Part shown: positions 10,680-21,652 of the stretch, in pieces | How the letters are laid out: every line of letters starts with the position of its first letter | Position numbering within the stretch: the stretch's first letter is position 1 | Assembly: GCA_024195585.1 (NCBI GenBank) | Contig: SWBL01000082.1 | Span: 62,001-126,000 of the forward strand | Source: Aureobasidium sp. EXF-3400 | Lineage: Eukaryota; Ascomycota; Dothideomycetes; Dothideales; Saccotheciaceae | Length of the DNA stretch: 64,000 bases | Reading direction: 5' to 3' | Program-made: the position numbers and the translations under genes | The notes under the pieces: generated by a model | Database searches by the model: none | Seen by the model: the letters and a program-made list of their open reading frames with translations, nothing else | What the model was told of the DNA's origin: nothing

Positions 10680-13399
10680 GATGACGGGGTTGCTGTTTAG
10701 TTAGTGGTCGCCAGATTTTGGATATGACTTCGAAACTCTGTAGCAATCACGACGGTGTTGGTACGAACGTAGATTAGTTGTAAAGTGCTTTCTCGAAGTT
10801 GTTGTTTGCACATGAGTTCGTGATCGTCACCTCGGTGGTTGCGTCATCCAGAGTCACAATTCACACGCGCATCTCCATCCATCATTGAATTCTCATCTCG
10901 CCAACCTACGAGTACACATTTCACCTTATGGAATACGGAATATACAACAGCCGAGAAGCATTGAAACATACACTGGATTGCTTTCTATTACATCTCCATC
11001 CATCGCCTGGCTGCTCACTAAACCGCCTTGCTGCCATATCATGGCCTAATACAGCCGTATTCCACAGCTCTTTCCAGCCGCAAGGAGGAATGGTCAACTC
11101 ACATTTACAACCTACTAGATTCCTGCTATTGTTCTGACATCGAGAGTTGGCGGTGAGATATCCATCGGCCTTTCATCTCTGCCGTTCACCGAGCTGCCCG
11201 AGCTGCAGATACGGTACACAACAGGAAGACATCTCGACACGATCGTACCAACACCTGTAGCCCCTCAAATTACGGTCAACGAGGTGATATGCTTTGGATC
11301 GCAGGTAATTAAAAGTTTCATCAAGTCCTGGAAACCTCCCTGTAAGTGCTATGCCCTTTCGGAGATTGGTGAGGAGAGATTCTTCGGACATTTCGTTCCC
11401 AGCGTTCAGAAAGCGTTTGGTGTGTATCATCTAATGAAAGCCTTCAACCTCATCAAAGTTTGGGCAGGCGGATGTATCGTCGTTGTCTAGACATTGTTTC
11501 TCCTATTCTACAAGCCTTGCGGAACGAATCGCAGCGGCAAGCCTCCATTGCCTACACAAGATCGACTTCTGGAAGACAGGAACGACAACGCCTCAACCTT
11601 GTCGGTTCAGGAGACTGGTTTGGTGGAGAGAAGACCGAAGTTACACGTGTTGCTCTTGCAGAGTATGCCCCTCACATGTTGGTGTAATGGCCAATGCATC
11701 CAGTTGATTGGTACACGGACCTTGGTCAGAACTAAGTTATACAACATACTGAAGACTACTGCAAAACGATCTTGTCAAGTAAGTACACCTAGAAGGTAGT
11801 CATGCTTGAGGCACTATCCAAGCAAACCATGTTAGGTATGTGTGCTGCACGGAGGAATCTCCGCACCAATCCATGTCGACCTATAGCCGCAAACGGTTAG
11901 GGTCTCTCTCTATACACATTCCAAGCACGCCTGATCAATACGACCGTCGACTAGCTGGAACTGGCGTAAGGCTGGATACAATTCATGAAGTCTGTGCGAC
12001 AAGCGTTTCTCGAGACCGAGGTGCGCTGCCCCAGACATTTCATACCCAGATTCGTTGTCCATGCACCCATAGCATGGGTGTGTTTCAGACCAGCAGCCAG
12101 AATGTCTTCCAGTGGCTGATGAACAGCGCCTGCAGTCTTGGGTGCGGATAATCCGAACCATCATCCATGGCTACGGCGCCATGCCTTGAGTCGTCCGCGT
12201 GCAGAAGCCCTGCCGCCGGCACGCGACCTGTCGAGACCCTGCAGCCAGGCTCTGGCCTTCTCGACCACTGAACGGACCCTAAGATCGTCCTTTCGAGTCT
12301 TGAGATGGCTTAGGGTCCTGGGACTCTTGCTCTTTTGGATTTCCACATTCGGCGACAGGATAAAACGCCTTTGCAACGTGGAGTATGCAGTAGTAAGGAG
12401 ATTAAACAATTTGGTAGCCCTGTAAAAAGAATTGCACAATGTCAAATTCGGGTCATCGCCGATGTTGTGAAGTGCTTTCGCCTAGTCCTACAAAGCAAGC
12501 CACCAGAGCTTGCACGAGATGTCGCTGTGGAGTGGCGAGCGCAAGCCAGATTTTAGTCCCCTCTACTTCAGCCTATCATGTAGAAGACGGATTCGTTCGA
12601 ACCAGCGTCCATGCACGAAAGACAAAACACAGAGTCGGTCGACGCACATGCGAGATGCCGAAGCATGAAAGGACACGCCGAAAGTCACTTCCGTGTGTGT
12701 GGCCCCCTGAGGACAGAGAGAGTTCTAGATTTTGCGCAGTCTTGATGGCCAGCAGGATTAAAGTGAGGATGAACCCCTCTACCTCTCGATAGTTTGGACC
12801 TCAATCAAGTATTTCTCCTTCCACTCTACAGACTTTATTTCCAAGCCGGACACCATCGTACCTGGCGGCATCTTTACTGCCACGCGCTGCCACAAGTACT
12901 AGCGCCCTGAACTCTGAGCCTTGGTCGACCTTGGTCATTGTGGGAAACAGCGGCCCAGTCGATTATTGGCCTTCGCGATCGCAGATTGCTGCAATCACAC
13001 ACCAAACACTTTCAAGGTAGGTCGGCAGTCAAAACCCCCATCATCACCGACGACTCGGCGACTCGGCGGAGCACCTCGGTACGCGTCAGTGCCCAAGGCG
13101 ACCGATCGTTCAATCATCAGGGTCACGCGTTGGTGGTGGTAGCAAGTACTGGCTGGTCTGGGCTTACTTATGTCACAGCTTTCCCTCGAGCAACAGCTCC
13201 TCTTCACTATTTATCCCAACCCTCACCTCTGTCAACCAATTTCTTTGCAACTTCTTGCAATTGAACAATTCTCCTTCACTCGTCGACGGCTCAGAGAATA
13301 TTCTTTCCCCTGAAAATTCTCCATTGTCAAATAACCTTAAATACCACGCTGCACCATCGGCTCTCCACCTCACACCCCGAAGAGTGCCTGCTGGCCGTC
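10680..13399. other. Long gene-poor spacer (2.7 kb) between Doa1 and the BTB gene
   Basis: I find no gene here. Open frames stay below about 120 codons, show no family motifs and do not link through splice sites. The ends should hold the divergent promoters of Doa1 and the BTB gene. A tight hairpin (12063-12081) and a tandem GACTCGGC duplication near 13057 are the only structures noticed. A long 5' leader or a non-coding RNA cannot be excluded. Confidence 0.5.
12063..12081. repeat. Tight hairpin-forming inverted repeat
   Basis: CACCCAT (12064-12070) and ATGGGTG (12074-12080) are perfectly complementary around a 3-nt loop, with a further G.U pair outside. Function unknown. Confidence 0.4.
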
Positions 13400-14492
13400 A
13401 TGGAATCCCCAAGGAAGGAATTGATGTCTGCCCTCTCCACGTGAGCCTCCACGTCCGGTTATTCCTGTCTCCAACATGGTTGCTGATCTTGACTAGGCTC
13501 CACTTGGGTGGTAAATACTCTGATCTTACTGTCAAATGCAACTCTCGGGAGTACAACGTTCACCGGGCCATTCTTTGCTCACGGTCCGGATTCTTCGACG
13601 GAGCTTGTAGCAACCAGTTTCGCGAGGCTCAGACTGGTCTGATCGATCTGAGCGAAGAGGATGAAGAAGCGGTCGAGCACATGATCCACTGTAAGTCCCT
13701 GAGTACTCGGATACGCCGGCCTGGTCCGCGTTGCTGGTGATCATTTCCCTCGACGCCACGATATGCAGGCTGCTGCCGTGCTAGTTCTCCTTTTTCCTGC
13801 ACATCCTGACTGTTGTTTTAGACTTTTACCACCTGGACTACCTCGTTTGCGAGGATGAGGAAGAGCCGGTTTCACCTGTCTTCCGTCACCGTGCACAAGA
13901 AGCTCTCCGCCAGCGACCTCAAAAGCTCGATCTATCTCATATCGTGGACCCTCTATTCGCTCAGGCGGCTGCTTGTGCCCCACCCACGCCGGTCACGCCG
14001 ACGGAAGGCGTAGACCCCCTTTTGCGCTCAAGGCATGACTCAAGCGTTGATCACTCGCCGCGTGCAACGAGCCCCAAAGGCAAGACCGGACTTCGCGGCG
14101 CCGGTGTCGGCAGCGCTTCAAATTCTGGCTCCGAATGCGAGTCTGAAGAGGATGAAGATTGCGAGTACGAAACCGACGAATCAAACCTCCTCACCCACAC
14201 TCGTGTCTACGCGTTGGCCGAGAAGTATGATATTCCTGCCCTGAAGGACCTCGCAAAAAGCAAATTCGAAATGGCAATGGCTTGTTACTACGACTCGCCA
14301 GAGTTTGCCGATGCCATCGAGGAAGTTTACTGCTCGACCATTGACAACGACCGTGGTCTCCGGGATGTCGTTCTTCAAGCTTTCAGGAGTCACCCTCAAC
14401 TCGCCAGCACTCAGGACGTTTTTGGCGTTATCAAGCGCACTCCGACCTTGGCGTTTGAGCTCTGGAAGACTGAGAGAGGCATTCCAGTCTGA
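13400..14492 (+). CDS. BTB/POZ domain protein with acidic insert
   Basis: Three exons, 13400-13440, 13497-13690 and 13822-14492, 301 aa. The BTB core begins right after the first intron (GGKYSDLTVKCNSREYNVHRAILCSRSGFF) and mediates protein-protein contacts, in many proteins as a Cullin-3 adaptor. The core is interrupted by a disordered Pro/Ser segment of about 110 residues with an acidic run (ECESEEDEDCEYE), then resumes as a helical back-end (TRVYALAEKYDIPALKDLAKSKF). The second intron is 131 nt, longer than most here. The start was chosen because exon 1 (MESPRKELMSALST) joins the BTB fold in frame. Fungi have many such single-BTB proteins of unknown partner. Confidence 0.85.
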
Positions 14493-15961
14493 AGCAGCTT
14501 GAGTTCGGCAAGTGAGGTCGGTCAGATGTTACACAAACTCGACGTACCGCTCTGCCAAGGAAATAAACTCTGCAAGCTGCACAGCGTAACTTGAATCAGA
14601 ACTAGACATCGTGTCACTGAATGCGACAAGGTCGCGACACGTCAATCTGATCAAAAACTTTCCTCTGCCCCTCCGGAGGCCATATCGCATCCATGGAGTT
14701 GCGATACCTCATTGCGGCGCAGCAGTTACGCGTTCCAAAGGCAGCGCGCAAGCAGCGCTTCGAAGACGGGAGGGAGCGAGGTCTTGGCCAGGAAATAACC
14801 CTGGGCATGTGATGGAGGGGCAATGGCGCTTGGGATGCATGATACCCATGGGAACTTTGTTTTTAAAATTCGAAGGTCACCAACACTGAGCGTTAAGTGG
14901 ATTTTTGAAACGTGGAATTGCTTTAGGCATATACGAGGAGTACCAATTGACATTTGTTATTCACCCGCAGCTCAGAACCTTCCTTGCGACCGAATAGTAA
15001 AGCTGCTTGAGTGCATGAATGAACAAACAAACAGCAGGCTGCAGGATACGAACGACGGAGAACATGCACATGTAATGGGGTTGTTCCTTCTGCAGTACAC
15101 ACCTCGATTGATTCACTGAGAACTCACTGCTCGCAGATTGGTACAACTCCGGCGGTGGAACTATGTGCAAGGAACGGCACATCCAACGCTGACTGCTTCT
15201 GAGGTTGCATACCTTGACATGTCGCGCCAAGCGCCATTCGCGCAACACTGTCAACACACCTCACGAGCTCGGTTTCTGAACCTCCTCTCGCAATTCCAGA
15301 GCCCTTCTGGGTAAACGATGCGGGGTTCGCATGGAGGGGCATCGAGGAGGCCACGTGTGTCAGACATCCCTGTCGCGCGTGCCCTTCTTTCTTTCTACGC
15401 TGGAAAGGCAAGCAGAACGACCAAGCTCTGGGTTTTCCTTTTTTGTGGGAGGTGCGGAATCAAGCGCCATTGGCAGAGCACTAAAAAACGCAAGATGCAT
15501 CACTGTTCTGTCACACCAGACCGATGTTGCTGATACCTTTGGTGAAAACATCGTCAGCGCTGCAGCGGAAGCGAGCGAAAGAGAAAAAAAGAAGTCTAGA
15601 GAGAGCCTCTCGTCTCCGAGGAGCTGGTGCTTCAACTGGCTTGCATGAAGTTGCATGAAATGGCTTGCGCCGCCCGCTCTCGCGCGTCTTGTCTGTTTTG
15701 ACATCCTTCTCTTCTCGGATTTAACCCAGAGCGGAAGAAAGCGTGAGCAGAAGGAGGAAAGTCAAATGGTCTCGAGCATCCTCGGCCGGCGATTCCGACG
15801 AGACGTTGGACGGACGCCAGAAGCTTTGTGCATTCCATATGAACTCTGTCCCAAGCCTTGTCACCTTGTCAATGCATGAGCTGAAGGAAGAATCTGAAAC
15901 GTGAACTCGACGCATGATGGCTTGAAGGAGGATGTGACGACGTTGTTGCTAGCCAACTATC
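14493..15961. other. Long spacer (1.5 kb) between convergent BTB and MFS genes
   Basis: No gene supported. Both flanking genes end here, so this is not a promoter region for either, which makes its length unusual for the window. A direct repeat TTGCATGAA occurs at 15641-15649 and 15651-15659. No tRNA or repeat-element signature was seen. Confidence 0.45.
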
Positions 15962-17690
15962 CTATCGAGGGCCCTTTCGGCCTTTTGAAGCTCCAATCAC
16001 TCCCGCACCCCTGAATGCAAGCGCGACAATGAGAAACCCGGTCGCTGCAAACCCTACGTTGAGCCATTGAGCTGCGTGCAATCCATGCAGGTAGGCATCG
16101 TCTCTGACATTGTCTTCCATGCTCACAACACGCGTTCCCTCTTGGCTGCTCTGCACGGCGACTTGAATGGCAGTACCGATGGCTAGACCAATGGCCCTTC
16201 CGATCTGACCCAGGGCGTTGACGAGGCCTCCGCCTAGAGCTTGATCCTCCGGCGGTAGATTATGCGCGACGAGAAGTAGTAGCGAAGGAAACAAAGTATC
16301 TGCGCCAAACACGGCTAAACACATGGCTGGAAAGCCATAGGCCCAATACGTCTCGGTCGGCGGTATCGGGACGGCCATAAGCCTGGTCCGGTCAGCACAT
16401 GTCAAGAAAAGCTAAGAATAATCCTTACAAGTTTGCCAATCCTACACAAGTCATCCCCCACATGAGTATGTAATGAATGGGTACTCTGCTTAGTAGCTGT
16501 GAAGTCACCAGGACCGTGAGTATACCGACGACGCCTGTCGGGATGAATCGAAGAGTTGTCTGGATGGCGTTGAGTCCGAGATACTCTTGGTAGAAATATG
16601 TCGAGAAGATGAGGTAGTTGTTGAAAGCCGAGAAAAAGACGGCCATTGCTAACATGGCGGCAGAAACCTTGAGATGTTTGAACAGAGTAATTTTCATCAG
16701 AGGCCGTCGCTCTGTACGTTTCTCCTGATACAGTTGCCAGACAACAAAAGTGACGATGAACATAATCGATATAACGATCAAGACCGGAATGTATGGCTTG
16801 CTCCATCCAACGACATTGCCCTCAGCCAACGCGAAGAGCAGAACCAGTACACCGACCGTCACCAGGAAGGCCCCGATCCAGTCGACAGATTTCTTCAGAT
16901 CAGTAGTTGGTCGTGGTAGTGGTTTGGGAATGATGAAGTATCCAGCTGCTGTGACCAGGAATGCCATTATTGAAAGGATCCAGAATATCCATCTCCAAGA
17001 TGCGTATTGGGCAACAAGTCCACCTAACAGATTACCCATAACCGAGCCCATCGGAGCGCCAGCCGAGTATAGGGAGAAAGCGTAGTTCCGAGACTTTCCC
17101 GGAGGAAATGTGGCAGACAAGATTCCGATAGCAGTTGGGATGTTGCCGGCTCCACCAACGCCTTGTAGTCCTCTGAGGAGATCGAAGGCGATCTCATTGG
17201 TCGCGAAGGGGTTGACCAAGGTGAGTATGGCAACCCAGAGTGACCCCAGAATGAAGATGGGCCTCTTGCCATATACATCGGCTAATCTGCCCCATAATAG
17301 TAGGAAGCAGCCAAAGGATAGAGAATATGCTGAAACGATCCATTGTTGTCGAGCCACTGGGATATCAAGTGCTTCACCAATGCTCGGGAGTACGATGACA
17401 ACGGCCTGCACCGTCAAAGTATTGAGAAAGGCAGCCTGTCCTGTATCAGTAAAGGTGAGTCGGAAAGTGAGAGCACCATGTTGATAACTTACTCCGGTCA
17501 GTGTAGCCACCAAGGCAATCGTGCGAGCCCTTGATAGTGGAGGCTGTGGCGAGCCTGCGCCGTGTGACTGGACTTCTTCACCTGATTCTATAGTCTCTGC
17601 TTTTACCTCTCGCTCAAGAGTAGCTATCACTTTGGACGGCTGCTCAACCGAGAGCGGGGAACATGCAAGTCTTATCTCTTTCTCAGTCAT
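15962..17690 (-). CDS. MFS drug-efflux-type transporter (14-TM, Atr1-like)
   Basis: Three exons on the minus strand: 17493-17690, 16429-17435, 15962-16382; 541 aa. It is a proton-driven major facilitator of the plasma membrane or vacuole that likely exports a small hydrophobic molecule or drug. A charged cytosolic tail of about 65 residues precedes membrane segments that fit the DHA2-like 14-helix plan. MFS motif A is seen as GRLADVYGKRP; the motif C region includes GAPMGSVMGNLLGG. The start MTEKEIRL at 17690 was preferred to an open extension upstream. The 57-nt first intron is in frame and stop-free; removing it restores TLTGAAFLNTL, the usual first helix. The gene diverges from the SDR gene over 545 bp. 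Substrate unknown. Confidence 0.9.
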
Positions 17691-18080
17691 GACAAACGAA
17701 TAGTTCCGAAGAACAATTAACGATGCGGAAGAAATGAGAAAATGATCAACACATGCTAGAAATGACACGCATTTGACAGCGAGAGTTCTGCGCGTGTGGA
17801 ACGACAGGCGTGCGTACAAGGTGGCAGGGGATGATTGGATTGCCGTCTGCTCACGTCGTCGGCTTGACCGACGGCAGTTTTAACGGGAACGCAACTTGAG
17901 TGAAAAAATTCGGGGTCGCCGATGTGGTTTCCAAGCACTCCGCAGAGTTTGGCGAGGGGTTTAGACCTACATTTATCATTCACGTAAGCAAGAGCAGTAT
18001 CCACGTTATATATACGACAGAGTTGTCGTTGACAGAGAACCTTCTTTCCAAAAAGCCTCACGTAGAAACACTCAGGCTCC

Positions 18081-18092
18081 CCGGCAACTCGG
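18081..18092. promoter_or_regulatory. CCG-N6-CGG inverted triplet, candidate Zn2Cys6 site
   Basis: CCGGCAACTCGG has the inverted CGG-triplet layout bound by dimeric Zn(II)2Cys6 regulators such as Ppr1-type factors (6-bp spacing). It lies in the shared MFS/SDR promoter. A short motif like this can occur by chance. Confidence 0.3.
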
Positions 18093-18158
18093 GTTTATCG
18101 GACATGAAACTACCGGTACTTGGTCTAGACTTCGATGATGTAACTCATGTTTATGAGC

Positions 18159-18167
18159 TATATAATA
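18159..18167 (+). promoter_or_regulatory. TATA-like element of the SDR gene
   Basis: TATATAATA ends 68 bp upstream of the ATG at 18236. Confidence 0.35.
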
Positions 18168-18235
18168 ACTGCCGGTGGTTTTGATTAAGATCCCAATTCT
18201 CGATTGCTTCTACACCGACAAGCTCTATCAACAAA

Positions 18236-19207
18236 ATGCCTTTCAACTACAACAAAGTCCTCGTTCTCGGTGCCACTTCTGGTATCGGTCGTGCTCTCGC
18301 AAGCAAGCTGGTCGAGCATGGTACTTCAGTAATCGTTACTGGCCGCAGACAGGAGAAGCTCGATGAGTTTGTCTCTGAGCATGGCAAAGAGAAGGCCGAG
18401 GCAGTTCAGTTCGACATCACACAGCTGGACAAGATTCCTGGATTCGTGAAGAGCATCATGGAGTCTCACCCAGACATCGACAGCATCTTCCTTAACTCTG
18501 GTATTCAGAGAGGATTCGACTTCTCCAAGCCCGAGAGCATTGATCTCAGCTCGGTCTCGGAAGAGATGAACACCAACTACATCTCATACATTCATTTGGT
18601 CACTGCCTTCACGCCCTACCTTCAGAAGCAGAGCAAGCAGACTTCCTTCATCTTCACCACTTCTGGACTAGCCTTGGTAAGCACCCTGATTCCTCCAGCT
18701 CTTCTGTGGTCGTGTTCCAATCAATATGGAGAATTGCAATGATGACGGCATCACGCGTTTTAACAGTCGTTCTGATTGGAACATGACCACGATAGAGAGG
18801 GGCAAAAAGTAGTACGAGGCAGTATGCTGATGTCTGAGCAGGTTCCCATGATGAGATGTCCCAACTACTGTGCTTCCAAGGCCGCGCTGCACCATTTCAT
18901 TCTGGTGCTCCGAGAACAACTCAAGAACGGACCTGGCAACATTTCGGTCATTGAGATCTTCCCTCCTGCAGTGCAAACTGAGCTACACGACGCGAAGCAC
19001 CAGCCGGACATCAAGAATGGCGCACAGATCGGTATGCCTCTCAAGGACTTTACGGATGCCACATGGGCAGGACTCGAGGCTGGTAAAGACCAAATTCCGG
19101 TGGGCATGTCTGAATCCTCATTCAATGGCTGGGAGCAGGAGAGGCAGAAGGCGTTCCACGGTATGAATGCCCACATAGCCAAAATGATGGCACAGCATTC
19201 GCAGTAA
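18236..19207 (+). CDS. Short-chain dehydrogenase/reductase (DltE-like)
   Basis: Two exons, 18236-18676 and 18842-19207, 268 aa. It is an NAD(P)-dependent oxidoreductase with a Rossmann fold. The cofactor loop GATSGIG is at residues 12-18, an NAG-like region reads NSGIQRG, catalytic Ser143 sits in TTSGLAL, and the Tyr156-x3-Lys160 pair is in YCASK, so the active site is complete. The length is normal for a classical SDR. The intron (165 nt) is about three times the usual size here and contains a long hairpin listed separately. The exon join TSGLAL-VPMMRCPNYCASK is in frame. It is divergent from an efflux-type MFS gene, which suggests a shared detoxification or metabolite role (inference). Substrate unknown. 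Confidence 0.9.
18706..18790 (+). repeat. Intronic inverted repeat forming an 18-bp stem
   Basis: Inside the SDR intron (18677-18841), 18706-18723 (GTGGTCGTGTTCCAATCA) pairs with 18773-18790 (TGATTGGAACATGACCAC). In RNA the 18 pairs are unbroken, with a single G.U at 18712/18784. The loop is 49 nt. The stem lies between the donor and a likely branch point (GCTGATG near 18827). Confidence 0.8.
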
Positions 19208-19426
19208 AGGCAAGGGCAGGATACGCAAATACTAGATACATAGACAGAGAATAAAGAGGATACGAACAACGAGTGACGTTGCATGGCTTGGCCGGGTGGC
19301 CGCAGCATGTGAAACAACGCGCAGCCTCGACCTTTGGTCTGAATCACTATTCCCTCAGCGACTGTTTCTTACATAAACCTCTCTCTCCCCGGTCGAACGA
19401 AAGTAATTGCTCAACAAATCTCCACC

Positions 19427-20257
19427 ATGGCACCGCTCGAAGAAATGCAGATTGCCCAGCTCAACCGCTCCATCAGGACCATCAAAGCGGTGCGGAGACA
19501 GCGCAACGTGCAAAGCCACCAGGCAATGGCCGACTGACGCCTAGACAGGAACTCGAGTATTTGTGCGACGCATCTGTCATTACACCACAGCAGCTGTCGT
19601 CGCTGTTGTCACAGATCCCCGCTCAGACTGCTCTGCATGCGCCCTTGTCCGTCGGCGCCGTCCCTGGTGCCGTTCCCGTCAACAATGCTGTCCCCACAGC
19701 GCCCATGGCCAACCTGAGCGTCAACAGAGACGATGAGAAGAAGCACGGCAACAGCTTCTACCAGCCCTCGCCAACACCTACTCCTGCTCAAGCTCCTCCA
19801 GCATATGCTGCTCCTCCGCCATCTATGCCCCCGCTTGCTCAGGCCACCGCTCTGTACGCATACAACGGTACCGACGCCGGCGATCTCGAACTCCACCCCA
19901 ACGACCACATCAATGTCACAGAGTACATGAACGCCGAGTGGTGGAAGGGCAAATCTTCTCGCACTGGCCAGGAGGGTATCTTCCCTCGCTCGTACGTTCG
20001 TGTCATTGAGAACACTCTTCCGCAATCTGCACCTACAAACTACGGCAACATGCCTCTTGAGGTCAGCGGCCAGGGTGATGGTAGTGGCAAGGTCCCTACC
20101 AAGGGTGAAGAGATGGGCAAGAAGTTTGGCAAGAAGGTAGTGTCTGTTCTCGCAAATGCTTGGTTCTTAATACTGATATCTCTTGTAGCTCGGAAATGCT
20201 GCCATCTTCGGTGCTGGTGCTACAATTGGTGGCAACATTGTCAACTCTATCTTCTAG
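19427..20257 (+). CDS. SH3-domain protein of the Lsb1/Pin3 (LAS17-binding) type
   Basis: Three exons, 19427-19489, 19549-20136 and 20189-20257, 239 aa. Yeast Lsb1 and Pin3 bind the WASP homolog Las17 through SH3 and tune cortical actin assembly. A short helical N-terminus (NRSIRTIKAELEYL..ITPQQLSSLL) precedes a Pro/Ala-rich linker. The SH3 domain spans about 125-185 (ALYAYNGTDAGDLELHPND, WWKGKS, GIFPRSYV). The C-terminus is Gly-rich (LGNAAIFGAGATIGGNIVNSIF). The first intron is the least certain: the donor at 19490 (GTGCGG) gives IKAELEYL, while a donor at 19508 would give a 41-nt intron and six extra residues. The stop was fixed by splicing the last intron at 20137-20188. Confidence 0.82.
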
Positions 20258-20567
20258 TCTTGTCGACTACTGCATCGGGCTTCGAACAGTCTTTGTCTCT
20301 TTTCATGTTTGGCGTTGGAGGTTCTGAATTTCATGGATCTTGCTCTTGCTGTTCTGGTAGAATTAATCTGATACAGCTCAATGTTACGCTTACAAGCATG
20401 GTATCGTGCCAATCCATTTCCCTCACTGTCCAATGCTCGAGGGATGGTCAAATCTTGTGTGTATGTGAATGTTTTTGTCATATAAGAGTTGAGATATGTA
20501 TCTTTGCAGGGTATCTTGAGAGGCGTGATATGTATGTACATGGGCGCGGACCGAATTGGCTATCCGC
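20258..20567. other. Convergent 3' spacer, SH3 gene and OPA3 gene
   Basis: 310 bp between two stop codons; nothing recognised. Confidence 0.4.
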
Positions 20568-21366
20568 TTATTGACTTTGCTCCGCCAGCGAAGTGTTTCC
20601 TGTTTTCTCATCCTTTCCAGGAGATTTTTCTGATATAGGCGTTTCATCTTTTGACGTGATAGGAGCCTGAGTTTCCGGACTTGTGATAGTGGAATCGTCG
20701 GGGTTATTGCTATTGTCACTGCCTTCCGCCGGACTCGGCAGTGGTTCGTATTTGGATTTTAGTCGATCCACTTCTGATTTGAGAGCAACGATTTGGCGAG
20801 TATGGTCTTCCAACGCATCCAAGCGGTCTTCGACTCCCTCTCTTCGAGTGCTCTCCTTCCTTCTCGTACGCCATTGGTCCCAAACAAGCAGACCGACGGC
20901 CACACCGAAGATGAAGGACTCGGAGAGGAAATTAGCCCCTAGTTCGATAGCCCTTGATTCGGAAAGCGGCCTGATCCTGGGTTTCGATGGGGCTTCAGCC
21001 TTCTTTTCTTTGAGATCTGTAGCAGCAGCATCGTCTGCCTTTTGTTGTGCTTCGGTCCTGACGGTGGGTGTCTCTGTCTGTCTCTTTTTGGCAGCGGCTT
21101 CTGCGGCTTCTCGAGCGTGCATGCGTTCTTGGGCGGCGGCGTCGTGCAGGATTCCTAGTCGCATACGCATATCGATGCGATGGAGACCCTGGGCAAAGCC
21201 CACGCAGTATCTACGGAAGGTGTCATGTTCTCTGGCAGACTGTTTAATGCGATTCTGGGTGGGAGTCAGCATGGGTCAGAATTGGCAAAGGTTGAGCAAT
21301 GCATACGCCTATGGGCTTGGCAACAGTACGAATCACCAGAGAGGCGAGCTTGAAGGTCAACGACAT
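20568..21366 (-). CDS. OPA3-like mitochondrial protein
   Basis: Two exons on the minus strand, 21307-21366 and 20568-21254, 248 aa. Exon 1 encodes MSLTFKLASLVIRTVAKPIG and joins in frame to NRIKQSAREHDTFRRYC, the family's conserved start. OPA3 proteins are found at the mitochondrial inner or outer membrane and influence mitochondrial shape in animals; the yeast role is poorly defined. A basic/charged middle is followed by a hydrophobic segment (ANFLSESFIFGVAVGLLVW) and a coiled coil (RLDALEDHTRQIVALKSEVDRLK). The C-terminal 60 residues are polar and disordered, longer than in animal OPA3. It is divergent from the polo kinase gene, 286 bp apart. Confidence 0.88.
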
Positions 21367-21652
21367 GGAGGGGCAGCAAACATCAGAAGTCGGGAATCAA
21401 AAGTCGCACAAGTCAACAACAGCTTTCACATGACGCAGCGGGCATGCCAATCTTGGCCAGGGTTTGAAAACGGGAGTCGGAGCTCGGCAGAGTCGGCGTC
21501 AAGCGCAGGGCTGGTCTTGGCCAAGAAGCGGTTGCTGTGCGGGAAAGCGAGGGTAAACAAAATAACACTGCCAAAGCAAGCGAGCTTGACGCTTCTCTCT
21601 TGTACCAACGACCAGCCATCCACCAGCATCATACTCGCAGCAGATACTAGCC

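Larger units (their letters stand above)
17691..18235. promoter_or_regulatory. Divergent promoter region, MFS (left) and SDR (right)
   Basis: 545 bp between two start codons. It contains a CCG-N6-CGG site (18081-18092), an ACGACA..TGTCGT inverted repeat (18014-18029), TATATATA at 18007-18014 and TATATAATA at 18159-18167, about 70 bp before the SDR ATG. This supports shared regulation but does not prove it. Confidence 0.45.

Noticed and set aside
10177..10746. 189-codon minus-strand frame at the Doa1 N-terminus
   Set aside because: It is in a different frame from the WD repeats and reads through the first intron; the WD40 frame is correct.
12439..12792. 117-codon frame with RACTRCR, resembling a Zn2Cys6 start
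   Set aside because: The next Cys spacing (C-x2-C-x6-C) and basic loop are absent; no downstream domain. Probably chance.
19273..20574. One uninterrupted 433-codon reading of the SH3 gene
   Set aside because: It starts out of frame with the Lsb-type N-terminus and reads through the last intron; splicing gives the expected 239-aa protein.
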